A stretch of DNA of 64,000 bases from Lentinula raphanica (taxonomy: Eukaryota > Basidiomycota > Agaricomycetes > Agaricales > Omphalotaceae): assembly GCA_027919835.1 (NCBI GenBank), contig JANVFP010000017.1, positions 62,001 through 126,000 of the forward strand, given 5' to 3'. A program made the translations under genes and the position numbers. Of this stretch, positions 1 through 13,003 are shown piece after piece (positions within the stretch are counted from its first letter, which is position 1; every line of letters begins with the position of its first letter). The notes below the pieces were generated by a model, which worked only from the letters and a program-made list of their open reading frames with translations, made no database searches and was not told the origin of the DNA.

Positions 1-644
1 GTCGAATGTTCCCCTCCTCCCCAAACTCTTTCGCCAGATTCGTTTGCTTCATCCTCTTCTGGTGCCTCTTCCTCGTATTGCTCGGATGAGGAAGAAGAGT
101 CTGAATGCTCATCCTATTGCTCGTCGGAGGAAGATATCATCGAGCAAAACTCCCCAGACTGGGTCCACGACCAGTCGTCTTCGGACACATATAACCTCCG
201 CATGAAGCGAATCCTCGCGTGGCGGGAAGACTTTTCCTCACATCTCAGCACCACCATGATATCCGGTGAGCTCTATGCCCGCTTCCCATCAATGTCAACA
301 TGAAGCTCACTATTCCTCCCGACCTACAGATTCCACCCTGAAGAGAAAGATGCCTGGAAGTTCTAATGATGACGATGATGCTGTCAGTCTCATCTTCGCC
401 TTTGTCCCACCTCGCCATGCATATTAACCTTCTTTACTCTTAGCTATCTCGTATGTCCAAGAGATCAAGATCACACTCCTCTCGCGCCGAAGGGAGGAGT
501 AATTGCAGTTCGCTTGGCGCACTTTCGTGCCCTGCGTGTGATGCTTCCTTTGATAACCGCCAAGACCTCAGACAGCACGGGTACGACGCCCGCGTTGGTG
601 CCAACGAGGCATGCATCGTCGCCGTTGACTACGCTTTCGAGTGA
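1..644 (+). CDS. C2H2 zinc-finger-like protein, 3' part (5' end outside window)
   Basis: The reading frame is open from base 1 and can be followed through two GT-AG introns (about 266-329 and 383-443) to a TGA at 642-644. The first exon is a Ser/acidic-rich low-complexity stretch (runs of S and E, then a DIIEQNSPDW segment). The last exon has a basic Arg/Ser stretch followed by a finger-like motif: C-P-A-C, about 12 residues, then H in D-L-R-Q-H-G, ending H-G-Y-D-A-R-V-G-A-N-E-A-C. This is one C2H2-type half with the second His replaced or displaced, so zinc binding is not certain. A nuclear DNA-binding or regulatory role is inferred from the finger and basic region only. Splice phases are consistent: the Asp codon is split across intron 1, and intron 2 lies between codons. 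Confidence 0.6.
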
Positions 645-3600
645 TTTTTTCCCAACGATTGTTTCTTGACTCCTTGTTGTCTTGTCCCCCTCATGCATAT
701 GGCACACCCTTCAATCCCGTCCCTTCGCGCATTTCCACTGCATCCGTCGTATTAGCTAACAATACCCGCATCTGCTCCGTTTATCCAACTTCTTGTAATA
801 ATCGACTTGCCTCGTTGCATCTGTATACACGCCTATTGGCACCAGCAGCACATTATTTATTGACCATACTTTTTATTAATGTAAATTGTGTATAATTAGC
901 TAGATACGTAGAGTACTCTACCAGTACTTCTTGTACATAGTTCATACGAAGAACGAATCAAAAGAACTAAATCACTATCACCACGATGAAGAGCGATATG
1001 TCAACTATAAGCGGTGCGCCACAAGGCTCATAGCATTAGCGCTTCTCTCACATTCGGTCGGATGGGAGAGGCGATGGGAAACAGAGCAGCGGTTGACGTA
1101 CAGAACTAATCAGTGCACCACATAAAACGGTAAAGCCTAAGGCAACACACGGCTGTCTCAACTGCGAAGCCAACACAAGATAAATTTCCACAATTCATGC
1201 CATTTGGCATACAATCACAAATTTTTCCATCAAACCAACTGCAGTCTGCAAGCAACCTAGGGCCCCCATTGAGAACAAGGGAACATGTTTTATGAGAGAT
1301 CCGTCAATACCTCTCCGACGGGAACAAGAAGGAGTAAAGCTATCATGGAGAGTGGCAGACCATGGGAATGCCTCACCATCCGACGTGAGAATCGCCCATT
1401 GTTTTGAAGCGACTTGCATGGGAAAAGCCTCATTCATCAAGACTAAGGGGGACTACACTGCTCCAGACTCGTTCTTGTGTTGCGGTGAAATGTGATATTC
1501 AGTGTCTCCCGTCGCCGCGTTTGAGTTGAGAAGACAACCATCTAACACTGCAAAAGTGATTTTGTTTAGTAGATTGGTTATTGTATGTGCCGCAAACTTG
1601 AACAGAGGCTCCAGATGTGACAGTCCAAGTGCTAAGCCTTGCGAAGAACGTCTTGGTTCACGCTCGATTGATTTTATGTATATGTATGTCGTCGGAGTGA
1701 CGAAAACTCCTGGAATATGAAAGACGGCACATACGTATTAGCCTGGAATCAAGGATTTAGCATACGTTCATATATGACATGCTCACAACGTCTCGTACCC
1801 ACGGCTTCAGCGGCTCAGGCTCAAGTCGTTCAAGCCCCGATACCTGGTGAATCTGAATCAAAATCATCGTGACACGGTACAAGGGGGAGGACACAGAACG
1901 GGATCTGTGCCACGTCTTCAATGGGTGACCAATGACCATCATGTTCCAGATTTGCGTTATCTGTAGTACGATTGTCAACAAACTCAAAGCAATGTGGGCT
2001 ATGTACATAGCAGAACGGCAGTTGTTCGTGCATCGCTCTTGTTCATGTTTGAGCTATCCAGAGTCAGCTCCCGCTCGGAAACAACAAACCGGTGGGGCGT
2101 ACACAAAAATCATCAATACTATCCACCAGACCAGCATGCAAGACGGGAAACCCACGCTTAGCACGAATCTTGCAAGCAATAGCGGCAACACTCGGGCCAA
2201 GCGACCGTCGATCTTGTCTTAACTAAGAGGCACAGTCAGAGCTGAACCAACGAGGATAGAAACACCCATGATGGACTCACGAACGACTTGAAAAGATTCC
2301 GCTAACTCCGGTACTCTTCCTATACAAGTTCAACTAATCATGGTTCGCGTTTGCATTGGGCAAGACAGATACAATTGAAGTCGGGAAGACAGTGCCACTG
2401 AGTATTCACCGTAGAATGTCCAAGGTTTTCACGCCAGCTTCGTCGAAGATTCCACGAAGGACGTGATGATCATGATTGTATATCTGTACTGGATTTTCGG
2501 TCCGTATCCGACCTCGCTGAATGAAGAGTTCTTGTATTGCCTAGAGCAGGATGGATTGCCTGGTTGAGTGTGCAACGCCAGGGGAATTCAGGAAAATATT
2601 TCACCGTGAAACAGCGAGATACCCACGACGTTTGCGACAGCTACCCACGTAGAGGTGTAAAATTGTAAGATCGTGTATGTTGAGAGTTCTCTACAAATCT
2701 TCCACCATCACTAGTGTTGAAGTGCTGATCTATCATGTACCAGAGATGTCGATGATTCACAACAGCCATTCAAGATGACTATTAAGAGCTACATCTAATA
2801 AGAAGTGATCAGTCTCGAAATGTAAAGTTTTTCTCAGCTCTATAATGAGTTATGAGGAAGATTTGCCTTCAAGGACCTTCAGGAGATCTGGTCTTGTCAG
2901 CTGCAGCGGTCAGGTTGGCGAGGTACACCGAAGCCTCAGTCACTCTATGTAGATAGCGAAAAGCAGTCATCGCGATGTAACAGCCTTTAAACTTTCACAT
3001 AGACTGTCAGATTCTTTGTACATATAGTATAATGGCTCACTAAGTCTCTCGCCGAAGCACAACGATAGTACGACCGAATACATGAGATTTTGCGGGAGAA
3101 TGGTAGTGGTACATTGAAAAAATGGAAATTGGAAAGCGCGCGGTGGTCATTGGTAGGTTTTTGCACGTGACGGTGCCGTCCTCGGGGAGGATTACATCAT
3201 CATTCAGCGACTCGAACTTCCCGACTTCGCCAGACTCTACCCGGGTTAAAGCTTGAGAGAATTCTTCAAATTTCCAAAGCTTCACCTTCAAAATGCTACG
3301 GAGAAGGCACACGATTAGAGCTTGCAACTATGAGCTTCCATGCATATGCCTTAATATGCTCTAGAACTGACCGAGGCTTCTGCTGCACAGTGCCAAGTAA
3401 AAATACCAGCTTTCTTCAAATGTCCACTTGCACTTCGGACGCTTACAAAACCCACCCCGATATCCGATATTGAAGAGCCTCTTGACTGGCAATGTGAGAG
3501 GAATTCCTCCAATCTTTCAGTAAGCAGCCCTCCGATAGCTTCACTCGCTACCATTCCAACGTGATTCCACCTGATTCCACTTCCACGGTGTCCATCTCTT

Positions 3601-5369
3601 TCTCCGTTGTTTCTGCGTCAAATGATTCGTGTTACGATATTTGGTCGCCCGTGGCAAAGCTAGAAGATGCAATATGCCACAAGCTATATACTCAAGACTG
3701 GTTGCAGACAGGAACTACTGAAGCACTAGCCTCGGTGAGGGTTTGATTTATACATACACGGAAGACAACGCACACCATACATTTTTCATCAGTGGATTCT
3801 CACCACAATCCAGATGGTATATCGTGCCTATGATTCGGCAGAATGGAACCCTAAAACGCAGAATGTGTTTGGTAATTTCCTGTTTTGTACTCAACAAGGA
3901 ATAACATATTTCTCTAAACACAGTATTGCTCGGACCCCCCGCCATGAATGTTCTCACAGATTACACTCGCTTGACGTGGCACTGATTGGGGAATAGCTGT
4001 TACAACCGCAAACACACCCACAGACACGCCTTGTTATTTCGCATCACTCTGTGCCCACTCTCATCTCTAACACTGTCAAAATCAGGATGTACATCGACGC
4101 TCTCCGCGGACAATCTTCAGCAGCGCCTTTGATTCCATACCACTCTTATGGTGTGCACTCCACGTAGCGCTCATCTCACAGCTTACAAGGTCCAGTATAA
4201 TGGCATCCCTACTCTCCTATCGACAAAGACGTCCTTTTACAGTATCAATTTCTCATTCTATCGAGGAAAAGAATTTACAATAATCCAACTCGTGGGCGTA
4301 ACTCTCCTAACGAGGATGAAGCTGCCTTTATTCTCAACGTCAGCGCGAGGCGGGCCCGAAATATCTAGTCGCGTTCACGGTACACCTGCTTGGTGAGCTT
4401 GGCATCTATCAAGCGCAAGTATCTTTCGGTCTTTTTGAAAAAGTCTTATTGCGTGCTTTGACAATCTATTAGTATTAGTGATTCCACGGATGCAGACGTG
4501 TCCAGATTCTCATCGATGAAATAACATCTTGAACTTCGATGCCACAGTTTACCCGGAGTGATGTAACTCTGGCTCTCGACCCTCCGCCCTCTCATGTTCC
4601 GCACAAGCCTCTTCCGATTTGCTTGCAAATGACCACACATTATTGGTGTACGCGACAGCCTGATGATTTCTAAAAGGAATTATACCAACAAATGAGGGAT
4701 TCTGGCTTTTGGAGTCGCCTGAGAAATAACGTTCTCGAGAAATATGTTATATGTTGAAATGATTTCTCTAAATCAGCTTCTTCTACTCTCTGTCTCGACC
4801 CGGATCACTCATCTTCATGTCGAGGAAGCCTAGATGTATAAGGTATGATTGAGAATTTTCTTTCCTTTTGGGGCTTCTGTCTTCTGCCAATCCGCGGAAC
4901 CGTGATTCTTTTTTCTCTCGACAGTTCTGTTGAACATCTGGGGTGCCGTCTCGGCAATGGAATCATTATTGAATGTAGAGTATCTCATTGGCGAGCTACT
5001 TGAGAGTTGTTAAAGCTTCAATGCTCCTGAATTCGGGTCATTTCACCCTTTTCTGCACCCGGTACAGTTCTGTGTATCTGAAAGGCGGTTGAAGACTGAC
5101 TCGATATATAATCCGGTAGAGCCATACGACTACCCATTACCTTGGTGGAAGAATGTGTAATATGAGCATCTGCCTTCTAGAAACTGTCGAATCGATTCTG
5201 TGAGACAAAGAAATTGCCCACATGTGCTATCTTCTGAGTGAAATCTTCATGTACAGCACCGACTACATGTCTGAGGACAGTTAATTTCCCATGTGAGGAG
5301 CAACAAGTTGTAAGACGAAAGACTGGTAATTCATGAGCGGGACAAAGATGAAGAATATTGTACACGAAT
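645..5369. other. Gene-poor stretch, no supported gene
   Basis: About 4.7 kb in which I find no recognisable protein, RNA gene or repeat family. The longest open stretches are under 100 codons, lie on both strands and do not join through plausible splice sites into anything I recognise. Two adjacent minus-strand ORFs (3040-3327 and 3351-3554) could be relics of one gene but show no family signature. The stretch presumably includes the 3' region of the zinc-finger gene and the downstream side of CWC27. Confidence 0.4.
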
Positions 5370-7528
5370 TCAACGACGGCCTGAGCCCCCCCTCCCTCTA
5401 GAACCCCTTCCACCATCCCTCGACTTAATCATTGCTTTTCGTGCCCTTTCTTCTTCCTTCGCTCTCGCCCCTCTCTGTCTTGGATCAATAACCTCATAAT
5501 CCCTCTCAGCCTTCCGACTCTCTTCTCCATCATCCTTCGGAAACTGCAGAAGGTGTCCAAGAAACCCTCGATCATCGTCGACTTCCATTCCCGCCTCTTC
5601 TTCTGCGGTAGGATTCGACTTCGCTTCTGCCTCAGCAGTCGTAGGCTCAGGACCACTTCCCGTGCTATCACCTCCGTTCGCATTCGCATCATCTTCTGGT
5701 TCATCCGGTAAAGCCATCTGAAGTTTCCCTCGGAAAGCGTTCAGGGCGTTCAGAACGTCACTTTCGTCCTTCCTGTTGCCCTTGGCACTCTTCCGTTTGA
5801 GCCCACGACTAGAAGCATATTTGCCTAGCTCAGCTTCCAGATAAGACACCTTTGGCTTTTTCTTCTTGCGCTCCTCGTCACTGTCATCGTCAACCCCGTC
5901 TCGTCGTTTGGTGAGTTTCCGGATTTCAGCTTCCATTTTGGAAATCTCCGCCTGACGAACGGTACTGTGAACGTAAGCACAACCCATCATCAGCAAGTGA
6001 AAATTCTGAATTCGACGATTCGTTTGGGAGAAACGTACCTCGAGCTTGCTTTATCATTAGCATGAGCCTCTCGGATTTTCGATAGATCCGTCTCCTTTTC
6101 GCGATGTTTCTTTTCAGAGACTCTTTTTCCCTCGGTTGTCTCCTCCTCCTCCTGGCTTTTCTTCTTTTCTGGCTTACTTTGGCTAGTCCGAGGCCCTTGA
6201 GTGACAAAGTCAGGTAATGTCCCGCTCACAGGGGGAGCAGTCGGTTGATCTATCACTGAGTTACAGACAAGGAAGATCAGGTCGGACTGAAATACATGAA
6301 AAGCTGTCGAAAATCGTACAGTCAGGCCGCACGATTGGCTTTTTCTTAATCGTGACCACTTCTTCCTCCTCGATATCCTCGTCTGCGCCGAAGCTCAAGA
6401 GTTTGACGTCCCTGTTCGATGTCGATGTCAATGTCAGTCGGAAGGAGACAGTACGGAACTAACAACAGACTTTTTAGCATGCTTCCGTCGTTCCTGTTCT
6501 TCACGTTCTTTCAAGGCTTGTTCCCGGGCTCGTTGTTGCGCGCATCTTTCTGCAGCTGTGATACGCGGTATGATGTCCGGGAATGGATTGTCGATGATTC
6601 GGACGCCTTTGATTTTCGGAGGACTGAACAGTGATAATCAATTAAGTTTTAACCTTCCGAGGAGCAGAATTTGAGGCATACTAGACAGGCCGTTCGTTGG
6701 CGTCCAGTTCTATATTTCAGAAAGCCTAAGGTTGACGAGGTTTACGAGAAGAACGATGGACGCTACCCAGTTCTCCTATCTTCATCACATCTAAGAGTCT
6801 GTAAGCATAAGGTCGACATGAGGGGCATATTTGACGTACTATAGAATGTATCACCAATACACCGTCCGAACAAGGTATGCTTGCCGTGCAGCTCGTCAGC
6901 GCGGTCTGCGAAAGCCTGAGCAATGGAAGAGGATATTCTTTGGTTTGAGGCTGACCTAGAGTGATGAAGAACTGCGAATCGTTTGAGTTTTTCTGGCCGT
7001 TATTTGCCATGGCCACCAAGCCTCGATGAGCGAATCGTAACCGGGGATGAATTTCGTCTTCAAAGGGTTCTGAGGCAAAGCAAAGGATCAGTAGGTCATT
7101 CTTCAAGAGCGTCAAGACGCACCTCCGTAGAACGATTCTCCTCCATTTCCGGTTCCCGTCTTATCCCCAGTCTGGACCAAGAAGCCGGGGACAACTCTGT
7201 GTTATCCGTGTTACGATTTGAGTCTTGACGGGCAATTCTCTAACGATGTTTGGAACGCGTACCGATGAAATATAACTCCATCGTAGTATCCTATCAGCAC
7301 GTTTATCAGCAAAGCAATTCTCCGAAAGAACGACCAACTCACAAGAGAGACTCACCCTCCATTGCCAATGCAAGAAAATTCCGACATGTTTTGGGCGTTT
7401 CCTGAGTATCAAGGTAGGTTAAACCAGGAAATGGGAGCAGCACAAAAGCGTACTTTTGACCAGAGCTCAATATCAATCTCACCAACGGTAGTCTCAATGA
7501 TGACACGACCATGAGTAGGAAGAGCCAT
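5370..7528 (-). CDS. CWC27: Spliceosome-associated cyclophilin-type PPIase CWC27
   Basis: Multi-exon gene. The start is the ATG at 7528-7526, reading M-A-L-P-T-H-G-R-V-I-I-E-T-T-V-G-E-I-D-I-E-L-W-S-K, the usual CWC27 opening. The cyclophilin domain follows in pieces: C-R-N-F-L-A-L-A-M-E-G, then Y-Y-D-G-V-I-F-H-R, V-P-G-F-L-V-Q-T-G-D, F-E-D-E-I-H-P-R-L-R-F, R-G-L-V-A-M-A-N-N-G, S-Q-F-F-I-T-L and H-G-K-H-T-L-F-G. The long charged tail has coiled-coil stretches, the K-L-L-S-F-G-A-D-E-D motif and the closing G-H-L-L-Q-F segment, all diagnostic of CWC27 against other cyclophilins. Known role of the family: component of activated spliceosomes, nuclear. CWC27 orthologues carry substitutions in the PPIase active site, so catalysis may be weak. 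The C-terminus ends in an RGG-like R-G-S-R-G-R-G tail. About eight introns. Confidence 0.92.
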
Positions 7529-7890
7529 GGTCGCAGAAATTCAAAACAGAAGTCGCGTGAGCGCTCAGTAAGCGCTCATCTCACAGTTCTGGCGCTTACC
7601 CTAACTCAACCTCCAACCTCCGAGCAGGCAGAGCGTATTGGTATTAACACTACTACTTGAATTATTCTGAAGCAAATCTCATGCCTACCGCGGAGCCTCA
7701 AGATGGACCAGTTGGCAGTCGAAGCTCGAACATCCCCCTCCAGTTTCAAACTTGAATAGGTAAGAATAACTTAATCAGAACCAGTTTTGTTACAAGCATT
7801 CAACAACAATTCGAATGATCTATCCCCTACTATATAGCCGATCTGACCACTGGAGGATGCCCGATATCTAGAGGATTTTGTGAGCTCATG

Positions 7891-9904
7891 TCAACCAACA
7901 ATCAGCAGGTGAAGAACGCAACTAATCGGTGAGGTATATGAATAAATAATCGGATTCACGTAGAGGTGGTTGCTCTGTGAAGGCGCTAGTACCCCTCCGA
8001 GCTCGTTTCCGCTGCGACGATTGCGATTGGGTTGCACGGTCCGAGCACCAGATCCAGATATATCATACTCCGGTGGTGAGGTTCCAATGCCGCCTAACTC
8101 AATGTCGTCCTCCAGCCGACGATTAGGTCGCATCACTGGTGGTTGGGTAATGGAAGGAGACTGTGAGTTCGCCATGGGCATGGTCATCACATGCTGCTTT
8201 GAAGAGTAGCCGAGGGCTGAGGGTTTCGAGATCGATAACTCGGAGGTCGCGCTGGGATCGGACCCGTAGAGGTCAGCTTTCCAAGTGTTGGAGGAATTTT
8301 GCATCGAGATTTCGTTTTCGATTGAACGAGGGAAGAATATCTATCATGGATGAATTGGTTCACATACAAGTAGGCTGATGAAAGGACATGATACTCACAA
8401 GGAGTGTGATACCAGAGGATGCTGTGCATCCTATGGCAGCGATGAACGCGAACATGTCTATCCAAAGGGAGGAAAATCATCATCATCATCATCACGGTGT
8501 CAGTTCCACGGCAAAGCCTACCAGTCCAGAAAGCGCTTCCAGTGATACGAGGACTCGGGCACAGGCCATCTATCCCTAGGATGAGTAATGGCACTGTGAA
8601 GAGATATCGAAAGAAAACACGGATAATCTAGTTACTGGGATGTTAGTCGCAGTGCGGTTTAACGGGTAAATTGAACAAGGTACATTGAGCTCGTGGAACT
8701 TGGTCAACTTGATGATGGTACCATCGTCAGCTCCTTCTGCTCGCTATCATTGAATCGTCAGTTCATGCCACACATGGACCCAAGTACCTGATGTGGAGTC
8801 AAAGATATATCAAAAACGTACCAGATTATCCATGAGCTTTGGAAGTTTCCATCTACATAATCATCATCTGTCAATACCCGAATCACAGGCGTTAATTCGT
8901 AAACTCACAAGATAGGCATGAATAAGATGGTAGGGATGAGACTTCCAAGACTTCCAGCGAGGAAGATGACGGCTTCAGACTATAGAGAAGTAGTCAGTCT
9001 ATCGAACCGGAAATCCGAAAGACGATACTTAGAAAGACTGACCCTCAGTGGATTTTCACGCGTGCAGATTGCGATAATCGGCATATAGAGTACTGCTGTT
9101 ACCGAACCCGCTACCCAGACCTTGAAGTAGTGACTCTTGAACCAGTCCGTTTGGTCGGCTTGTGCGTTGATGAGGAATAACCAGAAGCAGAGTTCTGCGA
9201 TGGAAAATCAGTATGATTGATCGTCATCTTCGTGAGCAGCTAGAACGAGCCTTGCAAGTGGGTGACCCTAAGTTGGCAGTTGGTAAGTACAACTATCCGT
9301 TCCATGAAAACAGACATCGTGCGTACATTTCGAGTGACCAAGCTATTGAAAAGCAAAGCATCAAAGGAAAGTTCAGAGCCTTTGCATTCGACGACCACAT
9401 TTCGTACGGCGTCGGCACGACTGTCGAACAATGAATGAGCATTTGACTGCAGCAGATTCATATACAAGACAAAACCAAGCCTCACTTCCTACGATTGGCA
9501 ATTTCACATATCCTTCACGATACTTGATCACAGCGAATCCCACAGCATAGATCATGAACAGTGGTATAGTGAAGAAGTACGAGTACTGGAAGTTGGTTTT
9601 AGTGAGGGCGCGCATAGGATAAGGAAATGTGTCTAGGACGCACAGTCATGACTCGTTTGAAAGCTCCGGAATAGGGACCGTCATTCCACCTGCAAAGATA
9701 GCCTTTAGATGAACAGGTCGAGGTATTATAGAAGTTTTGAGTCGCACCTCAGACACCGAAACCTATCAAACGAATACAGATGATATAGGAGAAAAGTCCC
9801 AAGCTGTGAAGCATTCAACATATCGCATCAGCCAACAACCCCAACTTCCACCTCTTTTCTGAAACCATACCGAACACGACAGAAGGGCCCACATAAGGAA
9901 GCAT
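7891..9904 (-). CDS. Multi-pass (about 7 TM) membrane protein, unknown function
   Basis: A chain of short exons on the minus strand encodes successive hydrophobic segments: M-L-P-Y-V-G-P-S-V-V-F-G (proposed start, ATG at 9904); S-L-G-L-F-S-Y-I-I-C-I-R-L-I-G-F-G; Y-F-F-T-I-P-L-F-M-I-Y-A-V-G-F-A; a segment beginning C-F-W-L-F-L-I-N-A-Q; A-G-S-V-T-A-V-L-Y-M-P-I-I-A-I; F-L-A-G-S-L-G-S-L-I-P-T-I-L-F; L-F-T-V-P-L-L-I-L-G-I-D-G; and M-F-A-F-I-A-A-I-G-C-T-A-S-S-G-I-T-L-L. The last exon holds F-F-P-R-S-I-E-N-E-I followed by a Ser/Pro-rich cytosolic-type tail of about 120 aa. Each exon is flanked by plausible GT/AG signals. The order resembles a family of uncharacterised seven-helix proteins I associate with Agaricomycetes. 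A receptor-like role is possible but not shown. The start and the last few residues are uncertain. Confidence 0.7.
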
Positions 9905-11390
9905 GACGGGGAGGAATACGAGACAACGACTGACATGGGCGTCACTGTTACAGAACAGAAACAGAACGGTTTGCCGTTGGGGATGGCATATAACTTATAT
10001 CGGATTCGCGGCACTGGTCTGGCGACGCGAAAGACAGATTTCAGCCGAAAATTAAACATTTGACCCGCTGGATCAAGGGTCGCTCCATGGACCATGCGCC
10101 AGTTTCGCTCTCCCCACCGCCCAGATAATCGCGTCGCGCGACGGTTCGAGATCTTTATCGGACATATCATATCAGATGATGGTTTGGGGGGCTCCTCGAG
10201 TCCTGAGCTTGCCCTCCAAGTCACCATCCAATAGCCTGCTCGCCAACACCCCCGACTTCTGAGTTCCGTGTATGTGGTATTTGGCTAGTAGATGATCATC
10301 CAATGGTCGTGACTCGTGCGACAAGATCCATCAAACCGTTGTTTTGTTTTGATGATACAAAAGAGATACCGTCGGATATGAGATCTCCGACGGTCGTTTC
10401 AGGTCGTTTCGTGTTGAGACAGAAACTCTCCTGCTTGGATGCCTTTGGATGCGTGCCATAATCAGCACGCATAGATGATAGGGCAATGAAAAGGACAACA
10501 CCCAAGGCAACATACCTAGTAGTGGTGACAGAGATGAACATACGAATGAAGGCGAGTTGGAATCTGTTGGAATACCTTTTTTCCCTTGACGATGATGACT
10601 ATCAAGTCTTATTTTTAAAAATACCTTTTTCGGCTGCTATGTACAGCTTTGACCCTTTCAATCACCTGGACGACTGAGCAACTCACAAGAGCAGGCGGTA
10701 GAACGAAGCTTTTGTCCGAGACTCCAAGCTTCAAGCCTGACTCCTGCTCCAAGCACACAAGTTAGAAATTTGTGAACTCTCAGATCGAAGCTGTATACAC
10801 GTTCATTTTGGTGTCAGTGATAGAAAGTGGACCTCGTTCGATGTACAGCGTAGCGGATTTGCAGGTTGAAAGAGGAGAGGTAGGTAAAATGTCAAAGGCA
10901 AAGGTGAGACGGTAATTACCAGTGTGGGAAACTTTTGACCGCCTTCTTGACCTTAAGTATCTTGTCACTGTTAGGAGCTGTTACTAGTAGGCAGCACTGT
11001 CGCACGAGCTTCCTCAAATATTTCGATGCTAGGACCAACGATTGACTCTGCATTGATGGCTCATGAGAGTATAATATCCTCGAGGCATGTACACCTATAA
11101 TCCACGCTCGAGATTCTATTGTTCTCGATAACCACAATGGACGGCGGGCCATCCAAGATTCCAACAACCCCAATCTGGCAACGTTTCCTTTTGTCCTTCT
11201 CCAAATCCGTTCTTCCTTTATCCAATCCATGGTCAAAATGAACAGAAAAGGTCAACCTTCAATGACCATATGCAGTCGATAATCGTGGTCGACCCTGACC
11301 ACAAAAACAGTATATGAAGAGGCCATTTGCGAGGGCCATTGGTATCTTCTCAATCTCCCAGAGAAACCACCGTGTCACTAAGTATTCACA
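9905..11390. other. Intergenic region between divergent genes
   Basis: The upstream regions of the membrane-protein gene (minus) and the Ser-rich gene (plus) share this 1.5 kb. No gene is supported. A minus ORF at 10296-10541 (81 codons) begins with a hydrophobic signal-like stretch after M-F-I-S-V-T-T-T-R-Y, but it has no recognised domain and no supporting splice structure, so it is not called as a gene. Confidence 0.35.
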
Positions 11391-12479
11391 ATGTTCAACA
11401 CAGCCAGCCCATACTCTAACGATTCCACCGAGAGCCTCATCGAGACCCGATACCTCTCGGCATCAGGAAGAGACTCTGCCCCAGCTTCACCCATGTCCTC
11501 GACCTTCTTCGACCACCCAGACATCCTTGCGCGTTCGATCTCCCCCGTTCCGTCGAACTACGCTGTCTACGCCCGATCCAGGCCTACCTCGACCGATTCG
11601 AGTTTCTTAGATTTCCAGGCTTTCTCTCCATCACGTCTCCAGCTCGCTACTGCCGCGACTAATAGTAGCTTGATGGAGAAGGTGGCGGAACAGCTTCGTC
11701 AGGTTGATGATAAGGATAAGGAATCGCAGGCGTCGTCTCCGGTGAGTGACAAGGCCAGCTTGGCTTCCAAGCAGACGACGAGGTCGAGGATGGTCAGACG
11801 CTCTGATCCTGTTGAACCGATCGTTGAGGGGGACCAGGTAGATAACGTCCCTGGAGTCTTAATAGACGCGAAAGCTCAAGAGGCACACGGACAAGTAGAA
11901 AAGAAAAAGAGCAAGCGGTTCTTCCCAAAATTCTTTCGCAGAGCCCTCTCCACCAGCGGTGCTCTGAACGCTCAAATCCTCGACCGTTCCACTGCGCCTT
12001 CTAAACCAGGACCAGGACCTCGTCCTCTAGCCTCTTCCACTCGTGCCAACACTTCCCCGGCTGCTTTTGATACGGCTAGTATCTCCACCAGCAAAACCAA
12101 AGTGAAGTCCCCTTCGCTCTTTCGTTTCAAGCATAAACCCGAGCCAGCTGGCAAGAGCCCCACCGAGTATACGACCCCTGCTATCCCATCTCCTCCAAGT
12201 CCCGGCTCGCCCGCCCCCTTGACCGCCGAGATCATCCAACGCCGGCGTCAAGTCCGACGCAGCGGATCCTTCGCTGGATTTTCTAGCTCGGGGTTTACAG
12301 CAGCCGCTAGACCTAAATCTCCCGTCGTCTTTGACTCTTATGCCCATCATCCTTACATGGGTGTTACTACGAACGAAGACAACTTCGAGGACTCGGAGTT
12401 GGATGCGCTCACTCTCGAGGCTGCCGCGCTTTCTGCTCAGATTGGACGGAGGTGGATGTATGCTGAGGATAGGATCTGA
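11391..12479 (+). CDS. Ser/Pro/Lys-rich unknown protein, 362 aa
   Basis: A single uninterrupted ORF of 362 codons, the longest intron-free gene in the left block. The composition is that of a largely disordered protein: Ser, Pro, Thr and Ala are abundant, with basic patches (K-K-K-S-K-R-F-F-P-K-F-F-R-R around residue 170) that could bind membrane or act as a nuclear signal. There are many S/T-P sites typical of kinase targets. The C-terminus is more acidic (E-D-N-F-E-D-S-E-L-D-A-L-T-L-E-A-A-A-L). No signal peptide, membrane helix or recognised domain is visible. It converges on the transporter gene downstream; the two 3' ends are about 520 bp apart. The coding call rests on ORF length and sustained composition. 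Confidence 0.7.
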   Translation: MFNTASPYSNDSTESLIETRYLSASGRDSAPASPMSSTFFDHPDILARSISPVPSNYAVYARSRPTSTDSSFLDFQAFSPSRLQLATAATNSSLMEKVAEQLRQVDDKDKESQASSPVSDKASLASKQTTRSRMVRRSDPVEPIVEGDQVDNVPGVLIDAKAQEAHGQVEKKKSKRFFPKFFRRALSTSGALNAQILDRSTAPSKPGPGPRPLASSTRANTSPAAFDTASISTSKTKVKSPSLFRFKHKPEPAGKSPTEYTTPAIPSPPSPGSPAPLTAEIIQRRRQVRRSGSFAGFSSSGFTAAARPKSPVVFDSYAHHPYMGVTTNEDNFEDSELDALTLEAAALSAQIGRRWMYAEDRI

Positions 12480-13003
12480 CTTGGTGGTCCTCCGAGCAGG
12501 CTGCCGCCTACCTTCGTCACTGGGGTGCTTTCTTTGATTATTATGCTTTCCACTTCCACTCGTATGCCACCACTCTTTACTATGCTGCCGTTTTCACGTA
12601 TGTTCCTCGATATGCTTTACCTATGCTTTACCCTTTCTCTTTGGACATTCGAGCAGGCGATGAGTGATGTAGACCTTGACGAACTTGAATGTCATGTCGT
12701 CGTTGTACTCGTTGCAGTAGACTGTTCTAGTAGCGTAAACAATATAAAAAACGTTTTAAAAATGTACATCGAGTCAATGCAACGGTGGCAAACGCTTAAC
12801 GCATGATCATCAGTCGTCAGGTCTTTAGACTTCCACTAATCCACTATCCCAGACGCCATGCCAATGTCAAAGCCATGTCTCTATCAAGCCAACCATGAAC
12901 AAATCATCACAAACGCCTCGTCTTCATCATGCTGCCAACTCCAAAACGTTAAAAAAACATCATCAAGAAACCCTCTCTCCTCTCTAAAAATCCAAAATCA
13001 CAA
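12480..13003. other. Convergent intergenic region
   Basis: 3' flanks of the Ser-rich gene (plus) and the MFS gene (minus). T-rich and A-rich tracts occur, as expected near poly(A) sites, but no discrete terminator or gene is seen. Confidence 0.4.

Noticed and set aside
645..5369. Possible tRNA or small RNA genes in the gene-poor region and elsewhere
   Set aside because: No A-box/B-box pair with a foldable cloverleaf was seen by eye; a covariance-model search would be needed to exclude them fully.
5429..5704. Basic 91-codon minus ORF
   Set aside because: Shadow frame of the last exon of CWC27.
9766..10227. 153-codon minus ORF upstream of the membrane-protein gene
   Set aside because: Its 3' part overlaps, in another frame, the exons that encode the first hydrophobic segments of the membrane protein; no domain of its own.
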